From: TWA4 sp051879195
GTDB lineage: Bacteria > Bacillota > Clostridia > Lachnospirales > Lachnospiraceae
NCBI GenBank assembly: GCA_051879195.1
Contig: JBJELO010000293.1
Span: forward strand, 1 to 64,000
Length of the DNA: 64,000 nt
Direction: 5' to 3'
Shown: piece after piece, positions 1-9,883 of the stretch
How positions within the stretch are numbered: the stretch's first letter is position 1
Layout of the letters: each line of letters starts with the position of its first letter
Translations under genes and position numbers: made by a program
The notes under the pieces: model-generated
Told to the model about the DNA's origin: nothing
Seen by the model: the letters and a program-made list of their open reading frames with translations, nothing else
Database searches by the model: none

Positions 1-724
1 GTGCATATGACGGAATCGCTGTGATTCCTTCTTCAAAGATGACCTCTTCCAGTTCCGTTGCACCGGCAAATGGTCCATTAATATTTGCTCTGCTGCATGT
101 CGTTACACTTTTGGGTATCGTTATGCTCTGTATTCCTGTTCCACGGAAAGCATAATATCCAAGAGTCGTAACCGTTTCCGGTATCACAATTCCCGTTATC
201 TCACTTTTTCCATCGAAAGCAGAGTTTCCTATTGCTGTGACTGTATAATCTCCAATTTGAGATGGGATCGTTATTTCTCCCCCTGTTCCGCTGTACGCCG
301 TAATCGTTGCATTACTGCCCGAAACAGTGTATGTAAAGTCACCCGAGGTTTCTGCTTTGGGAGTTTCTGAGGTTTCTTCTTCCCATATAATATCTTCGCC
401 GGTTGTCTCTTCCGCTTCCTGCTTCTGAGACTCAGAAATCAGGGATATGTCACCGTCTGTCATCCCCTCTGTTTCTTCTGCCGTTTTACTTTCTTCTTCT
501 GCCTCTTCCTGAGACATTAATTCTTCCTGTGCGGCTTCTGTTTGTTGCCTTTCTTCTCTCTCAGTTTTTTGCTGGGCAGTTTCTGTCTCCTCAGTATCAG
601 CATCCACTGTTGATTCAACAGTTGTTTCAGGCATTATTTCTGATGCCAGTGAAATGAAACTGTTATCTGACAGAACCATTGCAGCAGCCAGAAGAAGAGC
701 AACCGCTTTTTTCCATGTCTTCAT
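1..724 (-). CDS. BspA-like leucine-rich repeat surface protein (3' end outside window)
   Basis: Open frame from an ATG at 722-724 to the window edge without a stop (241 codons visible), so the C-terminus is missing. Residues 1-28 form a signal peptide: positive start, then a run of Leu/Ala. Residues ~30-130 are extremely Glu/Thr/Gln-rich and likely a disordered stalk. From ~135 the sequence shows BspA/TpLRR-type repeats (pattern IGNSAFDG, ITGIVIPETVTTLGYYAF, IQSITIPKSVT). The family is known for cell-surface adhesion-like proteins, but no ligand can be deduced. It is the last visible gene of a minus-strand run of secreted proteins downstream of the exopolysaccharide operon. The SD-like AGGAGAT lies just upstream of the start. 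Confidence 0.85.
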   Translation of the reverse strand, partial: MKTWKKAVALLLAAAMVLSDNSFISLASEIMPETTVESTVDADTEETETAQQKTEREERQQTEAAQEELMSQEEAEEESKTAEETEGMTDGDISLISESQKQEAEETTGEDIIWEEETSETPKAETSGDFTYTVSGSNATITAYSGTGGEITIPSQIGDYTVTAIGNSAFDGKSEITGIVIPETVTTLGYYAFRGTGIQSITIPKSVTTCSRANINGPFAGATELEEVIFEEGITAIPSYA

Positions 725-830
725 TCGTATCTCCTTTCTTTTTTATGATTTTCCGATAACCATGTTCATATTTCACCAAAAAAACAGAACATGAACATGG
801 TTTATCTCATTTTCTCACTCAACACCGTCG

Positions 831-2156
831 CTATCTTTCAATTGTTTCCGTATAATCACTGTACACTTTCTTACCGTCTATCAGCCGGTATGCACGCATC
901 TTATAGTAATACGGTGCCGTACTGCTGAGTGTCTTGCTGTATGTCAGGGTATCCTTGCTGGTGATGTTCTTGACAGCTTTGTACCCGGCATCTTCGCTGG
1001 AGCTCATATAGATCACATATCCGTCTGCATCCTCCACTTTGCTCCATGTGAACTTCAGCTTCGTTGCACTGACCACCGTCCCGTCAAATTCCGCCGGAGG
1101 GCCCGTTATGACATTTCCCATGGAAATGTTGGAGTATTCACCATACACTTTCTTTTCGTCAACCAGTACATACGCCCTGATCTTGTAATAGTAATCCTCG
1201 CTGGAGGTTACCATATTGGTGTAGCTTGTGGCGGTTGCCTGCGTCACCGTTTTCATGACGGAATAGGTTCCGTTTTCTGACGTACTCCGGTAGATCACAT
1301 AGCCTTCACAACCGTTGACCTTTGTCCAGCTGATGCAGATCTTGTTGTATGCCGTCATGACGGTGCTCTGGATCGTCGGTGCTGCCGGCAGGGCCTTCCC
1401 GCTCACTGCTTCTGAAAACTCGCTGTAAATTTTATTGCCCGATTCATCCAAACAATAGCTTTTAATCCTGTAATAATATGTCACACCGCTTGTAACTGTA
1501 TTGATATATGATGTAGACGATGCACCTTCTAATGTTTTCAGCGTAGAATACGTTCCATTTTCACTTGAACTTCTGTAAATTACATATCCATCTGCAGAGG
1601 ATATTTCATTCCAGGTCAAAGTCAACTTATTATATGCCGTTGCATTAACATTAATCATGATTGATTCTTCCGGTTTTTCTTCTGTTTTCTGCACATTGAT
1701 TCCGCCATTATTGACAGACACTTCCACCGGATTTAAATCATTATCAATAATATCCCCTTCGCCATAAGATGCAGATACGCTGTAATCCCCATCTTCATCA
1801 GGTGCTTTAAAAGACAAAACTGCAATCGTACCATTACTGTAATCAGCATCGGTACTATCCCATACAAGATTTACAGGATTAGCAGATAAATCGCCTGGTT
1901 TTGTAAATGTCATTGATGAAAATGCATCACCGCCGGCAACACCGGTTAATTCCAGTTTTTCATCATAGTCTATACTGATGATTGCCCCGCATATTCCCGT
2001 ATTATTGGCAATACAGACTGGAACTTCAACAATTTCCCCGTTTTCAGTTGAAACATGCCCAACTGTTAATGATGGATTTTCAGGTTCTGCATGGACTGGA
2101 ATTCCAGTACAAATTAAACTGACAATCAAACACAGAAGCAACCATATTTTTTTCAC
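831..2156 (-). CDS. Secreted protein: cohesin-type domain plus three Fn3 repeats
   Basis: About 441 residues. A signal peptide is followed by a cohesin-like beta-sandwich (residues ~30-155) with the hallmarks seen in its two neighbours: NNTGICGAIISIDYDEKLEL, a GDAFSSMTFTKPG block and a closing DNDLNPVEVSVNNG. Three fibronectin-III repeats follow (DGYVIYRSSSENGTY..., YYYRIKSY...KIYSEFSE), almost the same as those in the transglutaminase protein at 17.6-19.8 kb. A GTG at 2169-2171 overlaps the SD sequence GTGGAGG; the better start is the GTG at 2154-2156, 7 nt after that SD. No dockerin is visible. It probably acts outside the cell as a scaffold or adhesin associated with the capsule locus; the ligand is unknown. 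Confidence 0.8.
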   Translation of the reverse strand: MKKIWLLLCLIVSLICTGIPVHAEPENPSLTVGHVSTENGEIVEVPVCIANNTGICGAIISIDYDEKLELTGVAGGDAFSSMTFTKPGDLSANPVNLVWDSTDADYSNGTIAVLSFKAPDEDGDYSVSASYGEGDIIDNDLNPVEVSVNNGGINVQKTEEKPEESIMINVNATAYNKLTLTWNEISSADGYVIYRSSSENGTYSTLKTLEGASSTSYINTVTSGVTYYYRIKSYCLDESGNKIYSEFSEAVSGKALPAAPTIQSTVMTAYNKICISWTKVNGCEGYVIYRSTSENGTYSVMKTVTQATATSYTNMVTSSEDYYYKIRAYVLVDEKKVYGEYSNISMGNVITGPPAEFDGTVVSATKLKFTWSKVEDADGYVIYMSSSEDAGYKAVKNITSKDTLTYSKTLSSTAPYYYKMRAYRLIDGKKVYSDYTETIER

Positions 2157-2247
2157 TAAAAATACCTCCACTTAATTTTAAATTTCATTTGTTACCTTCT
2201 GATACCGTCAACTATACCACACATATTTATGCTTATTTCTTTGTACA

Positions 2248-5200
2248 TCAATATGTCGGAATAGTCATTGTACCGGACCAGGAGCCAGAGCCTCCATTCG
2301 CACATCTCCATGTTGCACTTACATTTACAGATCTCTGCGTTGCGGATGCATTTACAGTAATCCAATTAGAGTACGCTGTTGCTGATCGGCTGGATGTACT
2401 CGATGAAGCCCAGGTACTATTTGTACAAATAGTCACTTCGCCCGTTGATGTACCTCCGATGTTTCCGGTGAAATACTGTCCATACCCAAAATAAGTATTG
2501 GCAGTAATTGTATTAACCCATTTAATTCTGACCTGAACGCTGTTTGCTGTTCTGTTCTGATACTCTACATATGCCGTATATCTTACGCCATACTTACCAC
2601 TGCTCCAAACATCCCAATCACCGCTTGCCATCTGCTGAGGAGTGCTGACTGATGTGGGAGTATACGTAAATGTAATGGTCTTCTCACTGGTGGAATCCCA
2701 TGCTACACTCTGTGAAGCCGGTGTTGTATACCCGGCTTTGGCAGGTGCAGAAATCGTATTTGTTGTTCCAAACTCGTAAGTTACTGTATCACTGCCAAGA
2801 TCAACTCCATGACTGGATTTATATATAATCTTATATGTATATCTGTTTGGCTTGGCTTTTGCGTAGATGTCGTCAGCAGTTACATCTCCGGTAACAGTGA
2901 TTTCTTCAGTTCCTTTATCAGATAACGTATATCCATCGGATGCACTGTAATTGATACTTAAAACATCTCCAAAGAATACTTCAGCACCATTTGACAGTGT
3001 ACCAGTTTCTGCATTCTTATACGGAGAGGCTGTCCTGCTTACCGTGATAACAACACCGGTTCCTGCTGACCAGGACGCAGTATGACTGTTTGGATCGGCT
3101 TCCGCGTAGATGTCGTCAGCAGTTACATCTCCGGTAACAATGATGCTCTCCACGCCCTCACCGGTTAAAGTAAATCCCGTATTGGCTTCGTATGTAACAT
3201 CCAGAACATCTCCGAAATAAACCACATCGCCATTTGATAATGCACCCGTTTCAGCGTCCATGTAAGGGGATGATGTTCTGGTTACTGTAATGGTCGTTCC
3301 GGTTCCTTCTGACCAGGAAGCTGTATATCCCTCTGCAATCCAGTGTGCATATACCGTAACGTCCAGACCGTCAGAAAAAACAGTATCCTCTGTAACCTTC
3401 ATTCCATCTGATGTATACCATCCGTCAAAGCTAAATCCGGTTCTGACAGGAACAGGTAATTCTCCGATTTTTTCTGCGTTTGCGACTTTCATCGATTCAG
3501 TCTCACAGGTACCGCCGGCTGCGTCAAAATACAATGTATAGGAGTGAAGAAGATTATCCCACTTTTCACTGTCAACTGTTACAACTTCTCCATTTACCAC
3601 ATTCAATAAGCTGTTTTCTTCTACAGTTCCGCAGGTTACCAGATTTCCGGTCACATTAAGCATGGTTGCCAATCCGGATGCAATCTGAGAAAGTACAGCA
3701 TTTTTGCAAAGCAGTGCATTCGTACCTGTCGTGGTTACATTAACCTGTCCATACAAACCAAGCTCTGTGTTTTTAGCTGGAAGAACCAGAGAAATTCCGG
3801 TATTCTTTACATTCACCTGATACAGACTGACTGCTGAAGAATTGATCTGAAGAGGAATGATACCTTCTGATTCCATTGTCAGTCGATTGATTTTAGTCTC
3901 ATTCGCATCCGATATCACAGTCAGATTTTTATAACCTTTATCAAATCCGCGCAGAGTAAAGGATTCTGTTCCATCCGGAACTGTTAACGCCTTCTCATCC
4001 AGTGAATCAGACATGTTCTTCAAACCGATTACAATCTGATTCGCACCGGAATTGATTGCTGCTTCAACAACACCGGCATTGGACGCATCTGTTTCAAGAA
4101 AATCAGTAGCATCAAATGCATGATTTCCAAGGGAAGTAATCGCCGAAGACAGTGTAAAACTTCTAAGCTTGTCACATCCTGAAAAAGCATTTGCTCCGAT
4201 ATCCGTAACAGAAGCTGCACTGACCTTCCACAACTCGCTGCAGCCTGCAAATGCATTTTCCGGAATCAACTCAATGAAATTTGATAATTCAATACCGGTA
4301 ATGTCTTTACCCTTAAATGCATTCTCAGAAAAACCTGTTATTTTAACAACTGTATTTTCACCATCCATATTATCAATGCAAGCATAGTCAGGAACCACAA
4401 CATAACTGTCACTGCCGCTGTAAGCAGTAACATTCCCGTTTTTGTCAAATTCCAGACCTTCTGTTGCATAAACTTTTGACTCCACATACTCAATCATATC
4501 TGCAGGTATTTCAAAATCAATAACTGTGCTTTGATTATCATCAAAGGATGCCGTGGAATATGAATAATCCTCAAACTTATGAAGTTCATCATCCATAATG
4601 GAGTATGTATACGTAAAATAGCTCCTGCTGGCAATATCATAACCGACAACAGCGAATACATGAGCCGTGCCTGCCATAACCCATCTGTGATATCCCGTCA
4701 TCGTATTGGACGTAGTATAGGTTACAGTTTCTTTTTCAGATGTTGCAGTAGAATATGTAACAGACGATGAATACTCATCCTCACTGCTTTCAGTGCTGCT
4801 CAGTCCCTGTGTGGAGCTGCTGTCATGAGTATTGATGTAGCTGCTTCCGTAACCGGTTTTTTGGCTGATCATTTCAGACAGTGTTTTTGAGATGCTCTGG
4901 CTGGAACTCGTTGTCTGACTGTTGCTGTATCCGCTTTCCATGTTCCAGGTCGATACATCCGATGTATTGGTGGTGTGATTTTTCACAGTTCCTGTCTGGG
5001 TCCCATCTCCTTCATCCGTATCCGATCCTGATTTTGTTACAGTATCAGTACCGGTTTTTGATGTTGTTTTATTCTCATAACTTCCGCCAACAGTCAGACT
5101 TTTGTTTTTCTCAACAGATGCTTTTACCACCTCTGCATCAAGCCCTCCAGATACCTTTTTGGATACAGTTAGCGAGCCATTTACTTCAAATCCCGCAGTT

Positions 5201-7170
5201 TTACTTTCGCTGTCATAAGAAGTTTCATCCTGTGAACCATATGTTTTTTTATTGTTGGTTGTAGTAGACAGGTCATAAGTATCTGTGTTATCTATGGTAG
5301 TTTCTGTACGTGATCCACCCGATGAATTATTGACATACCAGGTACCCGTATCAGATCTGCTCATGGTTTCAGCCTCAGAAACCGTTACATTGTTTTCCTT
5401 GCACCACTCTTCACTGACACTTACGCTGTCCGTCCATCCGTCAGAAAGTGTCCATGAAGCAGATCCTGTTGTTGCTGATTTTGCAGCTTTGGAATAGGAA
5501 TCCATCAGGCTGGAGGATGTGGTAACGCTGTATTCCTTCGTGACTGTCTGCGGAACACCGCCGGAAATAATCCCGCCGAAGTTATCAATCTCATAGACCG
5601 GAACATCCCTGATCTCACCGATTTCATAAGTAAACAGAATTATGTTATCATCTTCATCATTGTAAATATAAGGATCTCCGATTTTTTTCTTTGCCCATGC
5701 CTGATTTCTGTTGCTGATCCAGTTCGCATAGAAAATCTTTTCGCCTGTTGAGCCTTTATTAATCTGTGTACACAGAACACCATTCTCATCTGACCATCCC
5801 ACAAAGGTATAACCGTCCAGCGACAGCACCGGCAGATTTTTAGTTTTATTGACTGTATATTTTACGTTATTCAGACTGTCTGTATTAACCAGCCCTGCAA
5901 GCTTGGTATCATACTTAAACTGTACAGAATACTCAATCGCTTCCCAGTGAGCATACAGCTGGATATTGTGATCCGCATTTTGAATCTGAGTTACCTGCCG
6001 TGCATTATCTCCCGCGCCGTCGTACCAGCCAAGGAACTTGTATCCTTCTACAGAAAGATCCTTTAAATAAAAACCGTCACCTTCCATGACTGTGGTATAA
6101 TTTGAGTTTTCTACCTCAATGGAAGCAAGATACTCATCACCGTTTGATACATCATACTGAATTGTATACGTATTTAAATACCAGTCTTCCTGTGCCACAA
6201 GAACTGTTCCGCAGATATCACAGTAGACACCTTCTGTCTTGCCGGGATTGCTGGTCAGGGTAGGTTCTTCAGCAGGAATTGTCACCTCATGATGTCCTGC
6301 CGCAGGGATAACAATGTCACTCTCAGCAATCTCATGAAGTCCATCCTCATCACTGAAGTACTTTTCGCATTTGCTGCATTTCCAGTAAGCAATATTTCCC
6401 GGTTCCGTACACGTGGCTTCTACTCTTGAGAAAGAAGTCATTTCATGGATGCATTTTCTGGTCGATATTTCTAAAACAACCCCATATCCTCCCTGAATAT
6501 ATCTCCGCAGGAGAATAACATCTCTGGAATCAATTTTCCCATCATCATTTACATCTGCAGCAAGATCGATAATAGAAAGATCGTATCCTCCTACAATATA
6601 TCTTCTGGTTAATATGACATCTGATATATTTACTTTCGAATCTCCATTCACATCACCCGGTGTAAAGTCGACAAAGCGTACTGAACCATTGACCGTTGAA
6701 ACAGATACCGGATTCAGATCATTATCGTAAATACTTCCTACAGCCCTGACAGAAACAGCATAGTTCTCCCCTGCTTCTGCATCCTCCGCAAGTTCAAATG
6801 TCAAAGTCAAAATGGTTCCGTCTTCCAGATTCCCATCTGTTATCTCCTGTCCGTCCCAGGTAAATTTACAGGGTGATTCCATTTTTCCCGGTTTTGTCAT
6901 TGTCAGGTATGAAAACGCGGGACCATTTGACGCACCGACAAGAGTCAGTCTGTCATCATATGTGAATTCCAATGTAACTCCCAGTATTCCGGGATTGTTT
7001 TTTATCGAAACATCCACATCTATTGTTTCTCCCTGTGTAATGCTCTTACTTTCAACAGTAATCACTGTCTCGTTGTCCGTTCCATCTGTACCTGCTGCAC
7101 TGACGGGTACCGCCACCGCCGTCAGGACTATGGCAAGAAACAGGGCAAGCAGCTGCTTCATTCTTTTCAT
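2248..7170 (-). CDS. Giant multidomain surface protein: cohesin, dockerin, Flg_new, LRR
   Basis: About 1640 residues. In order: signal peptide; cohesin-like domain (~30-155); type I dockerin with two calcium-loop repeats (GDVNGDSKVNISDVILTRRY and DVNDDGKIDSRDVILLRRY, ~165-225); a Cys-rich segment with CxxC pairs (ATCTEP...WKCSKCEKYF); two Flg_new/InlB-type repeats ending GWYDG...YAHW; a ~330-residue Ser/Thr-rich stretch with alternating-strand character; BspA-type LRRs (SENAFKGKDI...); a third Flg_new repeat; two tandem ~70-residue repeats (ASWS-GTG...VTGDVTADDIYA); and a C-terminal beta-rich module with no recognisable LPxTG anchor. ATG at 7168-7170 is preferred because of SD AGAGAGG; an upstream ATG at 7195-7197 overlaps the previous stop. 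Cohesin and dockerin in one chain suggest self- or neighbour-assembly at the surface, which is an inference. Confidence 0.8.
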   Translation of the reverse strand: MKRMKQLLALFLAIVLTAVAVPVSAAGTDGTDNETVITVESKSITQGETIDVDVSIKNNPGILGVTLEFTYDDRLTLVGASNGPAFSYLTMTKPGKMESPCKFTWDGQEITDGNLEDGTILTLTFELAEDAEAGENYAVSVRAVGSIYDNDLNPVSVSTVNGSVRFVDFTPGDVNGDSKVNISDVILTRRYIVGGYDLSIIDLAADVNDDGKIDSRDVILLRRYIQGGYGVVLEISTRKCIHEMTSFSRVEATCTEPGNIAYWKCSKCEKYFSDEDGLHEIAESDIVIPAAGHHEVTIPAEEPTLTSNPGKTEGVYCDICGTVLVAQEDWYLNTYTIQYDVSNGDEYLASIEVENSNYTTVMEGDGFYLKDLSVEGYKFLGWYDGAGDNARQVTQIQNADHNIQLYAHWEAIEYSVQFKYDTKLAGLVNTDSLNNVKYTVNKTKNLPVLSLDGYTFVGWSDENGVLCTQINKGSTGEKIFYANWISNRNQAWAKKKIGDPYIYNDEDDNIILFTYEIGEIRDVPVYEIDNFGGIISGGVPQTVTKEYSVTTSSSLMDSYSKAAKSATTGSASWTLSDGWTDSVSVSEEWCKENNVTVSEAETMSRSDTGTWYVNNSSGGSRTETTIDNTDTYDLSTTTNNKKTYGSQDETSYDSESKTAGFEVNGSLTVSKKVSGGLDAEVVKASVEKNKSLTVGGSYENKTTSKTGTDTVTKSGSDTDEGDGTQTGTVKNHTTNTSDVSTWNMESGYSNSQTTSSSQSISKTLSEMISQKTGYGSSYINTHDSSSTQGLSSTESSEDEYSSSVTYSTATSEKETVTYTTSNTMTGYHRWVMAGTAHVFAVVGYDIASRSYFTYTYSIMDDELHKFEDYSYSTASFDDNQSTVIDFEIPADMIEYVESKVYATEGLEFDKNGNVTAYSGSDSYVVVPDYACIDNMDGENTVVKITGFSENAFKGKDITGIELSNFIELIPENAFAGCSELWKVSAASVTDIGANAFSGCDKLRSFTLSSAITSLGNHAFDATDFLETDASNAGVVEAAINSGANQIVIGLKNMSDSLDEKALTVPDGTESFTLRGFDKGYKNLTVISDANETKINRLTMESEGIIPLQINSSAVSLYQVNVKNTGISLVLPAKNTELGLYGQVNVTTTGTNALLCKNAVLSQIASGLATMLNVTGNLVTCGTVEENSLLNVVNGEVVTVDSEKWDNLLHSYTLYFDAAGGTCETESMKVANAEKIGELPVPVRTGFSFDGWYTSDGMKVTEDTVFSDGLDVTVYAHWIAEGYTASWSEGTGTTITVTRTSSPYMDAETGALSNGDVVYFGDVLDVTYEANTGFTLTGEGVESIIVTGDVTADDIYAEADPNSHTASWSAGTGVVITVSRTASPYKNAETGTLSNGAEVFFGDVLSINYSASDGYTLSDKGTEEITVTGDVTADDIYAKAKPNRYTYKIIYKSSHGVDLGSDTVTYEFGTTNTISAPAKAGYTTPASQSVAWDSTSEKTITFTYTPTSVSTPQQMASGDWDVWSSGKYGVRYTAYVEYQNRTANSVQVRIKWVNTITANTYFGYGQYFTGNIGGTSTGEVTICTNSTWASSSTSSRSATAYSNWITVNASATQRSVNVSATWRCANGGSGSWSGTMTIPTY

Positions 7171-7196
7171 GTACTTTCCTCTCTTTCTAAAAAACA

Positions 7197-7817
7197 TCAG
7201 TGTTTCTGATTTATGATCAGGTAACCATTATCTATAACCACATCAACCGGGTTCAGATCATTATCCACTATTCCATCAACATCGCTCGTAACTATAATCG
7301 GAGATTTTTCAGTACCTGCGGAACCGATAACTTCAAATTCAAGATTCAGAACCACTCCATCTTTTACCTTCTCATCAGATACTGAAACACCATCCCAGAG
7401 AAATCTGCATCCGCTTTCAAGATTTTTTGATGAACTCATATTTAATACCCCCGAGAAAGCTTCTCCATTTTCAACACGTTTCAGCGTCATTACATTTTCA
7501 TCATACGAGAGAGCCAATGACATACCAAGAATTCCCGGATTGTTAACCAGTGTTACAGAGACCATCACGGTATCTCCTGAAGCTGTATCAGTATTCCAAT
7601 TTGAAACAATCAATGTGGGTTCTCCACTCTTTTCCGCCTGTACTATACGCTTATCTTTACTTATATTTTCTCCTGAAGTAATTGTTTCTTCAACCGATGT
7701 GCTTGTACTGCTTTCACCGTTTCTGCACACTGTTAAAACGAACAGAAGCAACACAAGTGCAAATACAGCCACCGCACTTTGAAAATATTTTCCAGATTTT
7801 CTCATTTTTTCATTCAT
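7197..7817 (-). CDS. Membrane-tethered cohesin-domain protein
   Basis: 206 residues: a short cytoplasmic start, one hydrophobic segment (~12-31, possibly a signal peptide or anchor), a Ser/Thr/Glu linker and a single cohesin-like domain (~65-205). That domain closely parallels the first domain of the next gene: NNPGILGMSLALSYDENV, GEAFSGVLNMSSSKNLES-C-FLWDG, and a terminal DNDLNPVDVVIDNG. SD GGAGGAGG abuts the ATG at 7817; an in-frame ATG at 7805 is an alternative start. The stop overlaps an ATG of the giant cohesin/dockerin gene, which implies co-transcription. It could tether the dockerin-bearing neighbour to the membrane; that partnership is untested. Confidence 0.75.
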   Translation of the reverse strand: MNEKMRKSGKYFQSAVAVFALVLLLFVLTVCRNGESSTSTSVEETITSGENISKDKRIVQAEKSGEPTLIVSNWNTDTASGDTVMVSVTLVNNPGILGMSLALSYDENVMTLKRVENGEAFSGVLNMSSSKNLESGCRFLWDGVSVSDEKVKDGVVLNLEFEVIGSAGTEKSPIIVTSDVDGIVDNDLNPVDVVIDNGYLIINQKH

Positions 7818-7849
7818 CCTCCTCCTTTTATTGATCTTTTTTAATTCAA

Positions 7850-8902
7850 TTATCTTTTCTCAGGTTTCTGCATTCTCCTTTCTCCCATGTATTTTTTGTA
7901 CCATTTTACAAATTTTCCAAGGCCCTCTTCCAGACTTGTACTCGGTCTGAAACCGAAATCATGTTCCATCTCAGATATATCCGCATACGTCTGATATACA
8001 TCTCCCGGTTGCATAGGAAGGAATTCTTTTTCCACCGGACAGGTAATCAGTTGTTCCCTCCTCAAACATTTTTCCAGTATATTAACAAAATCCAACAGTG
8101 ATTCCGGATGATTATTGCCGATATTATATATTTTATGTGGTACTCCTGCCTCATCCTCTTTGGGACTGCGCCCCATCACATAAATTATTCCGCTCACAAT
8201 ATCTTCAATATAGGTGAAATCACGATACATATTTCCGTAATTATAGATCTGAATTTTTTCTCCCTTTACCATTTTGTCTGCGAAAGTAAAATACGCCATA
8301 TCCGGCCTTCCTTCCGGACCGTAAACGGTAAAAAATCGAAGACCAGTAGCAGGAATACCGTACAATTTACTGTACGAATACGCCATAAGTTCATCTGCTT
8401 TTTTAGTCGCCGCATACAATGAAACCGGTCGGTCCGTTCTGTCATCCGTCGAATATGGAATTTTTGTATTGGCTCCATATACCGATGAACTGGAAGCATA
8501 AACCAGGTGTTGTAGTTCTGAAGGATTCTGCTCTCGGCTTTTTCTGCATAGCTCCAGAATATTATAAAATCCTATAACATTAGAAGAAATATAATCATCC
8601 GGATGCAATATGGAATGTCTTACACCTGCCTGCCCTGCCAGATTAACGATAATATTGGGGCGAAATTTATAAAATATTTGCTGCAGCAATGGTTTATCAA
8701 CCAAATCACCCTCTATAAATTGAAAATTCGGATTTTGAATCAGTTTTTGCAGCCTGTATTTCTTCAGTGAAACATCATAATAAGAATTCATATTATCAAG
8801 ACCTGTAATTTTTACGTTCTGATACACTGCTAACAGTCGTTTCACTAAAAAAGACCCTATAAAACCAGCTGCTCCCGTAATCAGGATTCGTTCTTCTTTC
8901 AT
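7850..8902 (-). CDS. NAD-dependent epimerase, UDP-glucuronate 4-epimerase-like
   Basis: About 350 residues, the normal length for extended short-chain dehydrogenase/reductases acting on nucleotide sugars. The N-terminus carries the NAD-binding GxxGxxG (ITGAAGFIGSFLVKRLL). A catalytic Ser-Tyr-Lys set is visible as SSSSVYG followed by YAATKKADE. The LDNMNSYYD and RFFTVYGPEGRPDMAYF motifs resemble UDP-glucuronate/UDP-galacturonate 4-epimerases. It would supply an acidic sugar nucleotide for the exopolysaccharide made by the operon upstream. The start is either ATG 8911 or ATG 8902; neither has a strong SD. It is the last biosynthetic gene before the cohesin proteins. Confidence 0.85.
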   Translation of the reverse strand: MKEERILITGAAGFIGSFLVKRLLAVYQNVKITGLDNMNSYYDVSLKKYRLQKLIQNPNFQFIEGDLVDKPLLQQIFYKFRPNIIVNLAGQAGVRHSILHPDDYISSNVIGFYNILELCRKSREQNPSELQHLVYASSSSVYGANTKIPYSTDDRTDRPVSLYAATKKADELMAYSYSKLYGIPATGLRFFTVYGPEGRPDMAYFTFADKMVKGEKIQIYNYGNMYRDFTYIEDIVSGIIYVMGRSPKEDEAGVPHKIYNIGNNHPESLLDFVNILEKCLRREQLITCPVEKEFLPMQPGDVYQTYADISEMEHDFGFRPSTSLEEGLGKFVKWYKKYMGERRMQKPEKR

Positions 8903-8952
8903 CTCTCTCATCTCTTATCTGTAAAATTATTTACTTCTTCCAAAAACAGATA

Positions 8953-9813
8953 TTAAAAATAATTTTTCTCCATTTTCTCCAGAATTCCATCTGTTCTCAG
9001 TTTTCCAATAATCTGATTAATCGTATCTGCCAGCAATTGATTATCTATTCTGACTACAATACATACATCATGTTCTTTATCTTCTTTCCACCCTATCCGG
9101 AACTGCTCATAATTGCATAAAATGTAAGAAGCGGACAAAGTATCAGCTGCAACTCCATCTGCTTTTCCATTTTTTAAAGCTTCACAGCATTCATCCATAC
9201 TGCCATATTCCTGAATAACACAAACCTCAGAAAGGACTTCTTTCCATGGATTGTCTTTCACGATTGCCATTGTTTTATTTTTGAACGCTGAAAGGTTATC
9301 AGCCTTTTTTCCATCTATGACCAGAATTACATTGGAATATACCGTATATGGTTCCGTTCGTATGTAACCTTCCGGCAAAACTGATTCTGATTTAACAGAA
9401 GCAATAATACAGTCCGCATTCTGGTTTTTATAACAAGCCGCTTCCGATCCAAGAATGTTCAGCTTAATGTCAACCTGCATTGCTTCTGCAATATAAGATG
9501 CAAGCTCAATGTCAAACCCATTCAAAATCTGATCCTCTTCCAGATATTCCATTCCGGGGATGCTGTCAATAGTATTTATCTGTAATAAACCTGGTTGAAT
9601 CAATTCCACATCCGAATATTCGGTTTTATTCTCTGTTTCTTCAGTCAGTTCTTCATTCAATTCATCCAGTTCATTCAGTTCACTTTCCGATAGTCCATCC
9701 TGAAGCAAGGCCTTTTTTTCTTCATTTGTATACAGCGACTTGTCGGATGTACATCCTGTAAGTACTGCCAGCAAGATTAACAACAAAAGCCATGTACACG
9801 TATTATTTTTCAT
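8953..9813 (-). CDS. Solute-binding lipoprotein (SBP_bac_3 type) inside the polysaccharide operon
   Basis: 286 residues with a lipobox (LTGC, Cys at ~21), an acidic Glu/Asn-rich linker, then a periplasmic-binding-protein type II fold like amino-acid ABC receptors (GFDIELASYIAEAMQVDIKL, NGKADGVAADTLSASYIL, and a C-terminal LRTDGILEKMEKNYF). No permease or ATPase is adjacent, so it is an orphan receptor. In this context it may sense a sugar or amino acid or have been recruited to envelope assembly; this is inference. SD AAAGGAAAG precedes the ATG. Confidence is high for family, low for ligand. Confidence 0.8.
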   Translation of the reverse strand: MKNNTCTWLLLLILLAVLTGCTSDKSLYTNEEKKALLQDGLSESELNELDELNEELTEETENKTEYSDVELIQPGLLQINTIDSIPGMEYLEEDQILNGFDIELASYIAEAMQVDIKLNILGSEAACYKNQNADCIIASVKSESVLPEGYIRTEPYTVYSNVILVIDGKKADNLSAFKNKTMAIVKDNPWKEVLSEVCVIQEYGSMDECCEALKNGKADGVAADTLSASYILCNYEQFRIGWKEDKEHDVCIVVRIDNQLLADTINQIIGKLRTDGILEKMEKNYF

Positions 9814-9883
9814 ATTCTTTCCTTTCCCGAATTTTCAATCTTTTATAGATTCACATCTTTTACTCATTTACCGGGCATGTACT

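Noticed and set aside
403..657. 84-residue plus-strand frame opposite the BspA-like protein
   Set aside because: It mirrors the Glu-rich stalk as a Leu/Pro-rich translation and has no SD.
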